Shown here one piece after another: positions 9,132 through 21,109 of a DNA stretch of 64,000 nt; positions within the stretch are counted from its first letter, which is position 1, and the number at the start of each line of letters is the position of its first letter. The notes under the pieces are model-generated. The model did no database searches and was not told where the DNA came from. It was given only the letters and a program-made list of their open reading frames with translations. The stretch comes from Drosophila miranda (Eukaryota; Arthropoda; Insecta; Diptera; Drosophilidae), in NCBI RefSeq assembly GCF_003369915.1, contig NW_022881603.1, positions 32,485,522 to 32,549,521 on the forward strand, given 5' to 3'. The translations under genes and the position numbers were made by a program.

Positions 9132-12100
9132 CTCCAGGCTTGCGAAAAAATATCGGTATTTTTGTGCGATAAGCGCAACTTATCGGCGCTTTTTTTTAAA
9201 TAACAATGTTATAAAGCTAAACAAAATGTTTTTACATTTTATTTCTGTTGATTTTGATTTTATGACTATAATTATTTCGACCTTGTTATATACATAGTAA
9301 ATCAGCAACTGCATTTATTAATTTCGGCATCGCAGCATTCAGAAGCCGGATAGGCGTCGAGGCAACAGGCCGGATTGTAGACGAAACAGTCGGTGGTCTG
9401 GTGCACTTCCTCTGTACCTTTTTTTTATTGAATCAATTCTCCTTCGCCTCCTTGTCTTCTTATTTCTCTCTTGCTATTTCTTTTTTATCTTTATTTTATT
9501 CAACAAAATATTCCATTTTTTTATTTAAATTCTATAAACATTTATAATCTGCACCGAGCCAACACTAGCTGACGGTACAGACGAGGGCGAACTGACGAAG
9601 TAGACGGTGGAAAACGGTCTGGAAAAAATAGAATGGAATATTGACCGTACTTTCTACCCATTCCCAGGTTGTAGATATCGTGCACTTCGTAGTTTTCATT
9701 TTGGAGCTGTTTTAGCACAATAACCTTTTTTCACCTAGTGGTGATAGCTTTTTCCACGAACGCAGGTGTCTTATTTGGGATTGTTTCTGACATCTGTCAA
9801 AAGTTAAATAGAGTTGTGTGTCAATCTTTTTGCACGTGTGACTTTTCTTGTGAAACGTATATACACGTTCCGCCGACCCACCTTCTCATCGTACTGAGCT
9901 AATCATTACAACAAAATTTTAGTTGCTTTACTTCGCATCGCATCCACATCTCGCATCATGTCTTTCCATTTTGATCAAGTTTTATATTCATATAAAGCAA
10001 TGCAAAATCAGCAATATGATAATAAAGATATAAAAGGGTGATTCGTTATATAGAGCGGCTATACCACGATGCATAGTTTTGGCAATTGCGGTCAGCGTAC
10101 TTTTGGGCGCACAGATTAGAACGAAGAAGGATAGATTCGAATCTGGCGGGCTAGGCCGATAGATCGACCATGGTTGCAAGTGTGTACACACAATTTTTGT
10201 ACAAACACATTATATAGATAATCTCTTACGTTTTATTTGTTTGACCTTTGGGCAAAATCAAATAAAAGCAAGTATTTAAAATAAACCAGTCGAGTAGAAA
10301 ATTGATTCATTAGTCGGATAAAATTATGTGGGCAGGCCTGAGGGTTCTATTTAGCTAGTAATATTCGCCAGAATATCAAAAATACGTCGGTATATTTTGA
10401 AAATAATACCGTATATTTCAGTATTTATTTGAATCGGTAATAACCGGTTGACAACAATGAGTCCCATTCCATACTTTTAAATTATGTTCTTAAATTACTA
10501 TATTTGGACATCGACTTAGGGTGAATATTACCAATTATTGGGGAATATTAACACGACGCATCCTGACATTCTGTCGCAGCCGTTTCCTGCCATAATTTTC
10601 ATTGGCGGAAAGCAATAATCGCGTTCCATGTTGCGGAAAAATGCAAGCAACAATGCATACCCTAGGAAAGGATATTATAGAATTGAGAAAATGTTTGTCA
10701 TCCCAGGCAAAAATTTAGTCTCTGCTGCAAAAGCAAGTATTTAGAGTAATCCAGTTAGTAAAAAATTGATTCATAAATCGTATAAAATTATGTGGGTAGG
10801 GCTGAGAGATATAGATAGCTATTAATATTCCACGGAATATCAAAAACGAGGAATATGGATTATAGAGCTTGAGTTCGTCAGTATATTTACGGTATATTTT
10901 GAAAATGCGGTATATTTTGGTATATTTCTGAGGGTAAAAAAATTATAAAATAATAAAAAATTATTTCAGCGGCGGTGAAGATGAAAATACCCGACGAGCC
11001 AGCAGAAAAAGTGATTCGGAAGGCTATTCACAACATTAAGAATAGTCATTTTCAGAAGACCTCAAGAGAAAAAAAATACAAAGCAGACAATAATGAATAA
11101 TAATAAATAAAAATAATTGGAAAAATAAACAATTACAATGTATTACTTTTTATATTAAATGCATGATTTTACGTGAAAAATCATCACTTATTAAGTGCAT
11201 GATATTTAGGTAAAAATCATCACCTATAAAATGCATGATTTTTAGGTAAAAATCATCGCTTATTATGTGCATGATCTTTAGGCAAAAATCATGCATTTAA
11301 TAAGCGATGATTTAAGCCAAAAAATCGTGAAAAATCATCGCTTATTAAGTCATGATTTTTCGGCAATGCTCGATGACAATGTCATCGATTATGCCCTAGG
11401 ACATCTCCATGTTAATGTCATCAGCTCATCGTATGGCCGGTCATCGACTATGTCATCGGGGGTAGTGACGCGGTCATCGACGTGTCAGCAGCTGAGTCAT
11501 TAATGACCCGTACTGCAGGGTAGCTAGAGGCAGTACTCACACACACACACAAACACACACATGCAGAACATATCTCAACACTAATACAGGGACAGAGATT
11601 ACAAACTTGTTTTGCCTCGCTCTCGCTGGATCCCTGACCCTGCTCTCCCGCTCTTTCGTTCTCTTTTGTTTGGTGTGAGTGAGTCAGAGTGTGGCTGCGA
11701 TATGCAAATTGGAAAATGTTGTGCAAAACCCTTTTAGCGGCAAATTGATTTGGTTTTTGACCAACTTGAAGAACTGTGGCATCTTTTAACGCTGATGATT
11801 TCAGCAGAGAAATTAATGAATCAGCTGTGGGAGGAGCATTTGGTGTGGCTGATTTCGACGGATGTTTACTCAATTTTGTCACCGCAGTGAGAAAGTAATG
11901 CTAAATTCAAAGAAGTTGGCCCGGCTAAAAGAAATCAAAATGGAATGAATGAGGTGTGATTCATTCATTTCCACGGCGATGACTCGGAACTATTGAGAGT
12001 GCGATAAGACCCAGCCCCAGAGAAGGGACAAACGAAACACTGCGCAAATTGATTAGTTTACTCCGGGCTCCGGGGCTTCTATCAGTTGGTTTTATGTCAG

Positions 12101-12458
12101 GTAATTTCGTGTTTCGGGCGTGGTTCCCAAAACTGTATCGTTATGGCAGGAAAAAACATTATATATGCGCCTCGTTTTTGACTGTTGCAGCTGCCTGGCC
12201 TGACCTAATCGGCTTAAAAGAAGAATTTTTCAAAAATTCTCAGCTCAAAAGTAACCCCCCAAAAGACTGGAGCTGTGAACTGGGACAGCGACTCGAAACT
12301 GGTCAAGAGGAAGCAAAGCCAAAGCCATAGCCAACGCCAACGCTGGCGGAGCTCTACAGGTTTTTCAGGTCGCTTCAGGTGAAAGCAGGAGAGAGGAGGA
12401 ACTGCAAGATGATAGGGCGGGAGGAATATGTGGGCAAGGGTTCTTCAGTAGAACTCAC

Positions 12459-12590
12459 CTGATTCTCGGGGGGCACCCAGACCAGGAGCTTCTGTGTCCA
12501 TTCCGCCTGTGTGGCCGGATCATTGTATTGGTTCCGTTCCACCGAAAGGTATTTCAGCTCGGGATCGTTGCGATCTACTTCTTCCGACAT
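12459..12590 (-). pseudogene. zip: zip first coding exon, copy 2
   Basis: Forty-four codons, MSEEVDRNDPELKYLSVERN to VWVPPENQ, from the zipper N-terminus, with an intact GTGAGT donor. Two substitutions set it apart from copies 3 and 4: R to L (QKLLVW) and H to P (VPPENQ). Upstream, the leader has a CT/TA microsatellite and the segment ATTATTCTCACTCAATTCAA that unit 1 lacks. No motor exons follow, so the exon is an orphan. If transcribed without splicing, the frame runs on to a stop at 12375, giving a 71-residue peptide. Confidence 0.88.
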
Positions 12591-14577
12591 TGTAGCGGTG
12601 TATTTACTCTCTCTCTCTCTATATATATATATATATTATTCTCACTCAATTCAACTATGGTTTTGTCGTTTGAGTTTTCTCGTCGTAATGTGGGGGCTAT
12701 TGAGGTTTTTTAATACACACTTTTCTGTTGAGCAGAACAAACACAAAATAATGAATACGGTTTCGTTTAATTTTCACATCGGAAACACCGCGGCCATTGA
12801 GATACAATATTTTTCGCATTTATCTCGAGACGCGCGCTCTTTATCTTAGAAGAACGGCACAAAACGGAGGCGGCGAGAACAGTTTCAAACATTTTTGGTG
12901 GCTGGTTTCGGTTTCTTTTTCGAAGCAGAGCAGGTATAAGCGGCCATCATTCCATTCCTTTTCTCCCTTCTCTCTTTCCTTCTTTTGTGTACCGCTGTTC
13001 TGCGCTCTCCACATTTCAAAGCAGTTTTCCGCATATTTTGCACATTAATATTGTTTTTTATTCTCTCGTTTCACTTTGTCAGCACTGCATTTGTGCAAAT
13101 TTAACTCAATTTTCACCGAAATGCACGTATTTCGATGCATTTGTTTCAACAAGCGGCGTCGGCGTTGGCATCGACATCAGCGTCAGCGTCGCCGACAGAC
13201 CGGAGACTTTTGGGCGTTAAAATTATTCTACATGCATTTTATTTTTTCTTGTCGCGCTTGCTCCTCGCCTTCGGTTTTCGCTGTTTTCTCGCACTACCGA
13301 TTTATTGATATATTGCTGGCAAGCTGCGTCTTGCAATGTCTTTTTATATGGAAATTGTGCGGTTTTATTTGTTTCAAGCGACAGCTGCACTTTCAGCGCA
13401 CCAACACACACATGCACACACACACACACACACACACAAACACGCAGGAACTCACATTTCGACGCGTCGCACGTCGTTTCAGCGGTTGCTTTACTCACTG
13501 TTTATTGCCTTGTTGCGTTACGTTTCGCGTTCTCTCTATTTTCTCTTTCACTTTTGCCTACTCCACTATCCACTTGCTTCGTGGTCTTCGCGTTGTCTGT
13601 GTGTTTGGGTTTGACTTTTAACGATTTTAACGGTAGCACCTCTATAGTTTTCGATTTATTGTCAACGCGTACTCGCATTCAGTATATTTTCAGTATATAT
13701 TCAGTATATATATACACATAATGGAAGAAAAAAAAGGGTATGAACAGCAGGCAAAACGGCCCTGAAAATGCAACCGCATGCAAGCTGAAATCCACTTTTG
13801 CTTAATACTTTCATCACACGCGAACCTCGACATTTGTCTTGGCTGTTTTTGCCCCTTGTCCTTACCCTTTTTTATAGCCCATTTTAAATTACGACTCAAT
13901 TTTTCGTCGCAAGAAAGAGTGAACGATTTATCAATATGACACATTAAAATTATTAGACGAATAATTCATCAACCCCTTTTGTTACCTACATGGAATTTTT
14001 GCTTATAAAAACGAGAAAAAAGAGGATAAAAGGATAAAGTCACCCTTTTGACTTCAAGGTATATTGTTTGTCAACAACGCCGAGGTAAGGTTCGTACGAA
14101 CCCTGCAATTTGCCTTGGCTGTTTTTGTTTGTTGTCCATACCCGTTTTTAAGGCCCATTAAAAAATAACGACTCATTTTTTCGTTTCAGAAGAGAGCAGA
14201 AGTCTGACCGTCTGATAAAAAACGTACTTAGCCCACTTAAACCCCCTTTATTTAAACTGATAATAACTTGAACTAGACAAAAAATAATATTTACTCTTGC
14301 AGGTCCTTCATCTTTATATAAAAAAAGACCACGATATTTTTCACCTAAAGTGCTATAAAAATATTTAATCACGAATCATGCTGACTTAATTCGACTTAAG
14401 ATTAGCTAAGACCTTCAGTCCTCAAAACATAATTTTATCCGATAGATGAATCAATTTTCTAGAAGATTAGCTAGCTTTAAATGCTTAATTTAATTTTATT
14501 GTGCCTAAAATAAGGTTTGAGCAAAGAAGGTCAGAAATAAAACGTAATGAAATGGACAGTGTTGCGATGAAAAATCC
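12591..14577 (-). other. zip 5' leader/upstream region, unit 2, no gene
   Basis: The uninterrupted version of the zip upstream region, with the empty CA microsatellite at 13406-13440 that is filled by LINEs in units 1 and 4. It also shows the two diverged blocks of about 110 bp (about 13826-13930 and 14095-14215). No coding sequence is supported; long plus-strand frames here are low-complexity. Confidence 0.45.
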
Positions 14578-16877
14578 CTCCAGGCTTGCGAAAAAATATC
14601 GGTATTTTTGTGCGATAAGCGCAACTTATCGGCGCTTTTTTTTTAAATAACAATGTTATAAAGCTAAACAAAATGTTTTTACATTTTATTTCTGTTGATT
14701 TTGATTTTATGACTATAATTATTTCGACCTTGTTATATACATAGTAAATCAGCAACTGCATTTATTAATTTCGGCATCGCAGCATTCAGAAGCCGGATAG
14801 GCGTCGAGGCAACAGGCCGGATTGTAGACGAAACAGTCGGTGGTCTGGTGCACTTCCTCTGTACCTTTTTTTTTATTGAATCAATTCTCCTTCGCCTCCT
14901 TTGCTTCTTATTTCTCTCTTGCTATTTCTTTTTTATCTTTATTTTATTCAACAAAATATTCCATTTTTTTATTAAAATTCTATAAACATTTATAATCTGC
15001 ACCGAGCCAACACTAGCTGACGGTACAGACGAGGGCGAACTGACGAAGTAGACGGTGGAAAACGGTCTGGAAAAAATAGAATGGAATATTGACCGTACTT
15101 TCTACCCATTCCCAGGTTGTAGATATCGTGCACTTCGTAGTTTTCATTTTGGAGCTGTTTTAGCACAATAACCTTTTTTCACCTAGTGGTGATAGCTTTT
15201 TCCACGAACGCAGGTGTCTTATTTGGGATTGTTTCTGACATCTGTCAAAAGTTAAATAGAGTTGTGTGTCAATCTTTTTGCACGTGTGACTTTTCTTGTG
15301 AAACGTATATACACGTTCCGCCGACCCACCTTCTCATCGTACTGAGCTAATCATTACAACAAAATTTTAGTTGCTTTACTTCGCATCGCATCCACATCTC
15401 GCATCATGTCTTTCCATTTTGATCAAGTTTTATATTCATATAAAGCAATGCAAAATCAGCAATATGATAATAAAGATATAAAAGGGTCATTCGTTATATA
15501 GAGCGGCTATACCACGATGCATAGTTTTGGCAATTGCGGTCAGCGTACTTTTGGGCGCACAGATTAGAACGAAGAAGGATAGATTCGAATCTGGCGGGCT
15601 AGGCCGATAGATCGACCATGGTTGCAAGTGTGTACACACAATTTTTGTACAAACACATTATATAGATAATCTCTTACGTTTTATTTGTTTGACCTTTGGG
15701 CAAAATCAAATAAAAGCAAGTATTTAAAATAAACCAGTCGAGTAGAAAATTGATTCATTAGTCGGATAAAATTATGTGGGCAGGCCTGAGGGTTCTATTT
15801 AGCTAGTAATATTCGCCAGAATATCAAAAATACGTCGGTATATTTTGAAAATAATACCGTATATTTCAGTATTTATTTGAATCGGTAATAACCGGTTGAC
15901 AACAATGAGTCCCATTCCATACTTTTAAATTATGTTCTTAAATTACTATATTTGGACATCGACTTAGGGTGAATATTACCAATTATTGGGGAATATTAAC
16001 ACGACGCATCCTGACATTCTGTCGCAGCCGTTTCCTGCCATAATTTTCATTGGCGGAAAGCAATAATCGCGTTCCATGTTGCGGAAAAATGCAAGCAACA
16101 ATGCATACCCTAGGAAAGGATATTATAGAATTGAGTTCGTCAGTATATTTACGGTATATTTTGAAAATGCGGTATATTTTGGTATATTTCTGAGGGTAAA
16201 AAAATTATAAAATAATAAAAAATTATTTCAGCGGCGGTGAAGATGAAAATACCCGACGAGCCAGCAGAAAAAGTGATTCGGAAGGCTATTCACAACATTA
16301 AGAATAGTCATTTTCAGTAGACCTCAAGAGAAAAAAAATACAAAGCAGACAATAATGAATAATAATAAATAAAAATAATTGGAAAAATAAACAATTACAA
16401 TGTTTTACTTTTTATATTAAATGCATGATTTTACGTGAAAAATCATCACTTATTAAGTGCATGATATTTAGGTAAAAATCATCACCTATAAAATGCATGA
16501 TTTTTAGGTAAAAATCATCGCTTATTATGTGCATGATCTTTAGGCAAAAATCATGCATTTAATAAGCGATGTTTTAAGCCAAAAAATCGTGAAAAATCAT
16601 CGCTTATTAAGTCATGATTTTTCGGCAATGCTCGATGACAATGTCATCGATTATGCCCTAGGACATCTCCATGTTAATGTCATCAGCTCAGCGTATGGCC
16701 GGTCATCGACTATGTCATCGGGGGTAGTGACGCGGTCATCGACGTGTCAGCAGCTGAGTCATTAATGACCCGTACTGCAGGGTAGCTAGAGGCAGTACTC
16801 ACACACACACACAAACACACACATGCAGAACATATCTCAACACTAATACAGGGACAGAGATTACAAACTTGTTTTGC

Positions 16878-19800
16878 ATCGCTTTTGACAGCGATCTAGA
16901 AGTAACATTGGTGGAGGCGAGCCTCAGGAATGTCGTTGACGCTCCTGCAGATAAACCTCCACCATTGTAAGGCAGCATGCGCTGCTCTACTGCTCCACCT
17001 GGCCAAGGATGGAGCCGACATAGTCCTCATTCAGGAGCCCTGGATCCTCGGAAACAGGGTCTCCGGTCTGAGGACTTCTGACTACAAGCTATATGTAGCT
17101 GAAACCGCAGGTAAAATTCGTACCTGCATTCTTGCAAAAAGAGAGTTGCACCTATTTTTGCTCCCAAATTTCAGCAATGAAGACCACACCGCAGTGAGCC
17201 TCGAAGGCCAGGAGCGCTCACTGAGGATCTGCTCCGCATACATGGGGCATGAACAAACAGACCCCCCTCCACACGCGCCTCTCCGGGCTCTAATCGCAGA
17301 CTGCTCGGCCAAGGACATCGGCCTAATTGTGGGGTGCGATGCCAATGCACATCACTGTCAGTGGGGAAGCACTGACACAAACGAAAGGGGTGAGTACCTT
17401 TTCAGTTACTTACTGACCACTCAGATGGTCTTACTAAACCGGGGTAGTGATCCCACCTTTATCATTAAAAACCGCAAGGAGGTCCTGGACCTCACGCTTG
17501 CCTCTCATGAGATACAGCGTAACATTGTATCCTGGAGGGTCCTGGAAGAGCACTCCTTCTCGGACCACAGGTACGTGGAAACTGTCTTCTCCTTCTCAGT
17601 ACCGAAGCCAGTCCGATTCCGAAACATCAGGCGGACAAACTGGACTCGGTACTCTGATTACCTCTGTCGTGTTCTCCCTGAGCCCCCATCTGAGGAGGAG
17701 TTCTCCACGGAGGCCACGACTCGTCTTCTTAAGATCTTTACCGACGCCTGCAATAAGGCGCTCGACAAAGCATGCCCCTCTGGCAAGAACAGAGGCCGGA
17801 AGAAACCTGAATGGTGGAATCCGAAACTGGGTGAACTCCGGAAAGCCTCCCGGAGACTCTTCAATAAAGCTAAGGCTGAAAACGTTGAGCAAAACTGGGC
17901 CGAATACAAGGCCAGTCTGTCAACCTACAACAAAGAACTTAGAAAAGCCAAACGCGCCTCCTGGCGTAAGTTCTGCAGCGAAATCGAGAGTAACTCAGAA
18001 GCCTCACGCTTGCGCAGAGTTCTCTCGAAGACAACACCCACCCTGGGCTACTTGAAGAACACCGACCAGTCGTGGACTACGTCCAGCGAGGAGTCGCTAA
18101 ATCTTCTCCTAAATACCCACTTCCCTGGCTGCGATGAAAACAGACCCAACTACCTCGCGCCTCCTTCTGTCGCCTCAAATGCCATCTTGGGACTGCTAAG
18201 CCAGGAAAACATTTCCTGGGCGATCAGAAGCTTTAAACCCTACAAGTCCGCGGGGCCAGACGGCATTTTCCCTGCCCAACTGATTCACGCGGGACATAAA
18301 GCCATTAACTGGCTCAAAATAATTTACGAGGGAATCTTCTCCCACGGGTGCATTCCTGACACCTGGCTTCAGACCAAAGTCGTATTCATACCCAAGGCAG
18401 GCAAGCCCTCGCACACTGCCCCAAAAGATTTCAGACCCATAAGTCTATCGTCTTTTCTTCTAAAGGCGATGGAGCGGCTCCTGGGGCTGCATCTAACGGC
18501 GTGCATTCCGTCCAGTCTGATCTCAGACTCCCAGCATGCCTATCGGAAGGGAAGATCCACCGAAACGGCCCTACACTCGATCACATCGATCATCGAAGCG
18601 TCCCTTAACTTTAAGGAGTACACCCTAGTAGCCTTCCTCGACATAGAAGGCGCCTTTAACAACATCCTTCCGACCGCCATCACGGGCGCACTGACGGATC
18701 TGGGCGTTGACTCCAGGACGGTGAGCCTGATCGATCAGATGCTACAATGCAGGACGGTTGAGGCATCACTGGGGACGTCAACGTGTACCAGATTTGTCAG
18801 CAGAGGCACACCGCAGGGCGGAGTCCTCTCGCCCCTCCTATGGAACGTGGCAGTGAACACACTGCTGCGGGAGATAGAGGGGGGTGGCTGCCGTGTGGTG
18901 GCGTACGCGGACGATGTTGCCATAGCATTCTCCGGAAAATTTCCGCAGACATTGTGTGAGTGCATGACAAGTACTCTCACGAAAATGTCGAAATGGGCAG
19001 ACAAATGCGGGTTAGGCGTCAACCCGTCTAAAACGGAACTGGTGCTTTTCACTAGGAAGTACAAAGTTCCGGTACTGATTCCCCCAAGACTATGTGGGGA
19101 AACGCTAGTCTTCAGCAACAACGCCAAGTATCTTGGCCTAATCCTCGATAGAAAGCTCGATTGGAAATTGAGCATAGAGGATAGAGTAAAGAAGGCCACA
19201 GTGGCCCTCTATACCTGCAGGAAAGCCATCGGACTAAAATGGGGAATGACCCCCTATATAGTTCGGTGGCTCTACACCGCCATCATACGACCAATCATGC
19301 TCTATGGAGTGGTGGTATGGTGGCCAGCCTTGGACAGAAGGACATGCCTCAATAAACTCAGCAGAGTTCAACGCATGGCAGAGCTATGCATAACTGGCGG
19401 GCTACGCACTACTCCAGGGGAAGCCCTGGATACTGTGCTGGACCTCCTCCCTGTGGATCTCATGGGAAAGAAGGTGGCAACACTTTCCGCCCTCAGAATG
19501 AGAGAAGCCAGACTGTGGAAAGCATCCGCGGTTGGGCACTCGGGAATCCTGATGAGACTCCCGCAATTACCAGAGAGGACAGATTACTGTATCCCCAGTG
19601 ATCACCTCTCGACGCCCTTCCAGGTATCAATCCCATCTAGGGAGGACTGGGAGATGGGCGAACCAGGACCTGCAAATGCGGTCCACTTCTACACTGATGG
19701 CTCAAAGCTAGACGGCCGCGTGGGAGGCGGAGTCTACTGCAGCGAGCTGAACATCAGTCATTGCTTCAGGCTCCCGGATCACTGTAGTGTGTTCCAAGCG

Positions 19801-20668
19801 GAGGTTGAAGCCATCAAGGAGGCCATTTCGATTGTCTCCAAATTACTTCTAGATACGCACTTAGTGTGCGTCTTCTCGGACAGCCAAGCAGCTATCAAAG
19901 CTCTAGGCTCAATATCGTCGAACTCAGCGACTGTAAATGACTGCCGCAGGTCTCTGCACGAGATCGCAGAGCAGTGAGATCTCTTCCTTATATGGGTCCC
20001 CGGCCACAGGGACATCGAGGGGAATGACGAGCTAGCCGGGCAGGGTACTACGATTCCTCTCCTACCGGAGAGGGAGCAAGTAGCGATGCCCTTGGCTACC
20101 TGCAGGCTCCTAACGCACGAATTGTTCGAGCAAAATGCCAATAGGAGATGGCAGCAAACCGTTTCCTGTAAAGTCTCAAGATTGATATGGCCATATCGAT
20201 CGAAGAAGCGCTCAGCAGAGCTGTATAAACTCAGCAGAGCACAGTGCTCTGCAGTTACTAGAGCCATTACGGGACACTGGCAGATCGGCACTCACGCCTC
20301 TAGACTGTCAATCCCTCATAACGACTTCTGCAGGAGTTGTCGCGACGAGGAGGAGGAGGAATCGGTCCCCCACTTCTTCTGCCACTGCCCAGCCCTTGGA
20401 AATCGTCGTCTTCGTATTCTCGGGGCCGCTTTCCTCACGGACATTTCGGACCTGTCCGTAATCAAACCAGGGACCTTGTCCAAATACATCCAAGCCACCG
20501 GATGGGACTGCCCTTAACCTGCAGAAGTATGCTCTCACGGTTCGGGCAACGCGAAGGGGCACATGCCCATGCGGCAACACAACGGACCTTTTATAGGTCC
20601 AAGTGAGCTTGGGGGCGGGAGGCTCTTATCCCCCCCCCTCCCGGCTACCGCCTTAACCTAACCTAACC
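16878..20668 (+). mobile_element. LOA/Bilbo-like LINE, 5'-truncated
   Basis: A non-LTR element of 3.8 kb between a short TTTGC duplication (16873-16877 and 20669-20673) in the zip intron part of unit 3. It has no poly(A) but ends in a few TAACC-like repeats. Only ORF2 remains, with an endonuclease-RT-RNase H order, which separates it from the R1-clade elements here and points to the LOA or I group. Bilbo of D. subobscura is a plausible relative, named from knowledge rather than comparison. ORF1 is absent, so the copy is 5'-truncated. Confidence 0.82.
16930..20517 (+). pseudogene. LOA-like ORF2 (EN-RT-RNase H), one in-frame stop
   Basis: The polyprotein begins MSLTLLQINLHHCKAACAAL with an endonuclease (IVLIQEPWI, GCDANAHHCQWGS, SDHRYVE). 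An RT follows, with SAGPDGIFPAQ, FLDIEGAFNNI, GTPQGGVLSPLLWN and the catalytic VVAYADDVAI. RNase H follows, with HFYTDGSKLDGRVGGG, FQAEVEAIKEA and FSDSQAAIKAL. A TGA at 19975-19977, where the family usually has a tryptophan, interrupts the RNase H domain. The same frame continues through WVPGHRDIEGNDELAG to a C-terminal CRSC...HFFCHC motif and TAA at 20515-20517. Everything before the stop is open for 1,015 codons, so the loss is recent. Confidence 0.88.
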
Positions 20669-20927
20669 TTTGCCTCGCTCTCGCTGGATCCCTGACCCTG
20701 CTCTCCCGCTCTTTCGTTCTCTTTTGTTTGGTGTGAGTGAGTCAGAGTGTGGCTGCGATATGCAAATTGGAAAATGTTGTGCAAAACCCTTTTAGCGGCA
20801 AATTGATTTGGTTTTTGACCAACTTGAAGAACTGTGGCATCTTTTAACGCTGATGATTTCAGCAGAGAAATGAATGTGCGAATATGCAGGAGGAATATGT
20901 GGGCAAGGGTTCTTCAGTAGAACTCAC

Positions 20928-21059
20928 TTGATTCTCGTGGGGCACCCAGACCAGGCGCTTCTGTGTCCATTCCGCCTGTGTGGCCGGATCATTGTATTGG
21001 TTCCGTTCCACCGAAAGGTATTTCAGCTCGGGATCGTTGCGATCTACTTCTTCCGACAT
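20928..21059 (-). pseudogene. zip: zip first coding exon, copy 3
   Basis: Forty-four codons, MSEEVDRNDPELKYLSVERN to RLVWVPHENQ, identical in protein to copy 4 and to the zipper N-terminus as I recall it apart from conservative changes. The donor GTGAGT after ENQ is intact. As in unit 1, the intron sequence after the exon is shortened by the 590-bp deletion, and no motor exon follows on this strand. Confidence 0.9.
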
Positions 21060-21075
21060 TGTAGCGGTGTATTTA

Positions 21076-21109
<34 letters not shown>

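Larger units (their letters stand above)
9132..14577. repeat. Tandem unit 2 (B-type), uninterrupted
   Basis: The only unit without a large insertion, 5,446 bases, and so the best reference for the array. It carries the Dolk-upstream part to 10935, the 36-bp repeats near 11160, the zip intron part including the 590 bp missing from A units, the zip exon, and the zip upstream part with an empty CA microsatellite (13406-13440). It lacks the 127-bp block of A units; the deletion junction lies between CAAA direct repeats near 12887. Confidence 0.93.

Noticed and set aside
11448..11882. 144-codon minus-strand frame in zip intron (also 25431-25865)
   Set aside because: Low-complexity, passes through the CA repeat, has no homology I recognise, and is cut by indels in the A-type units.
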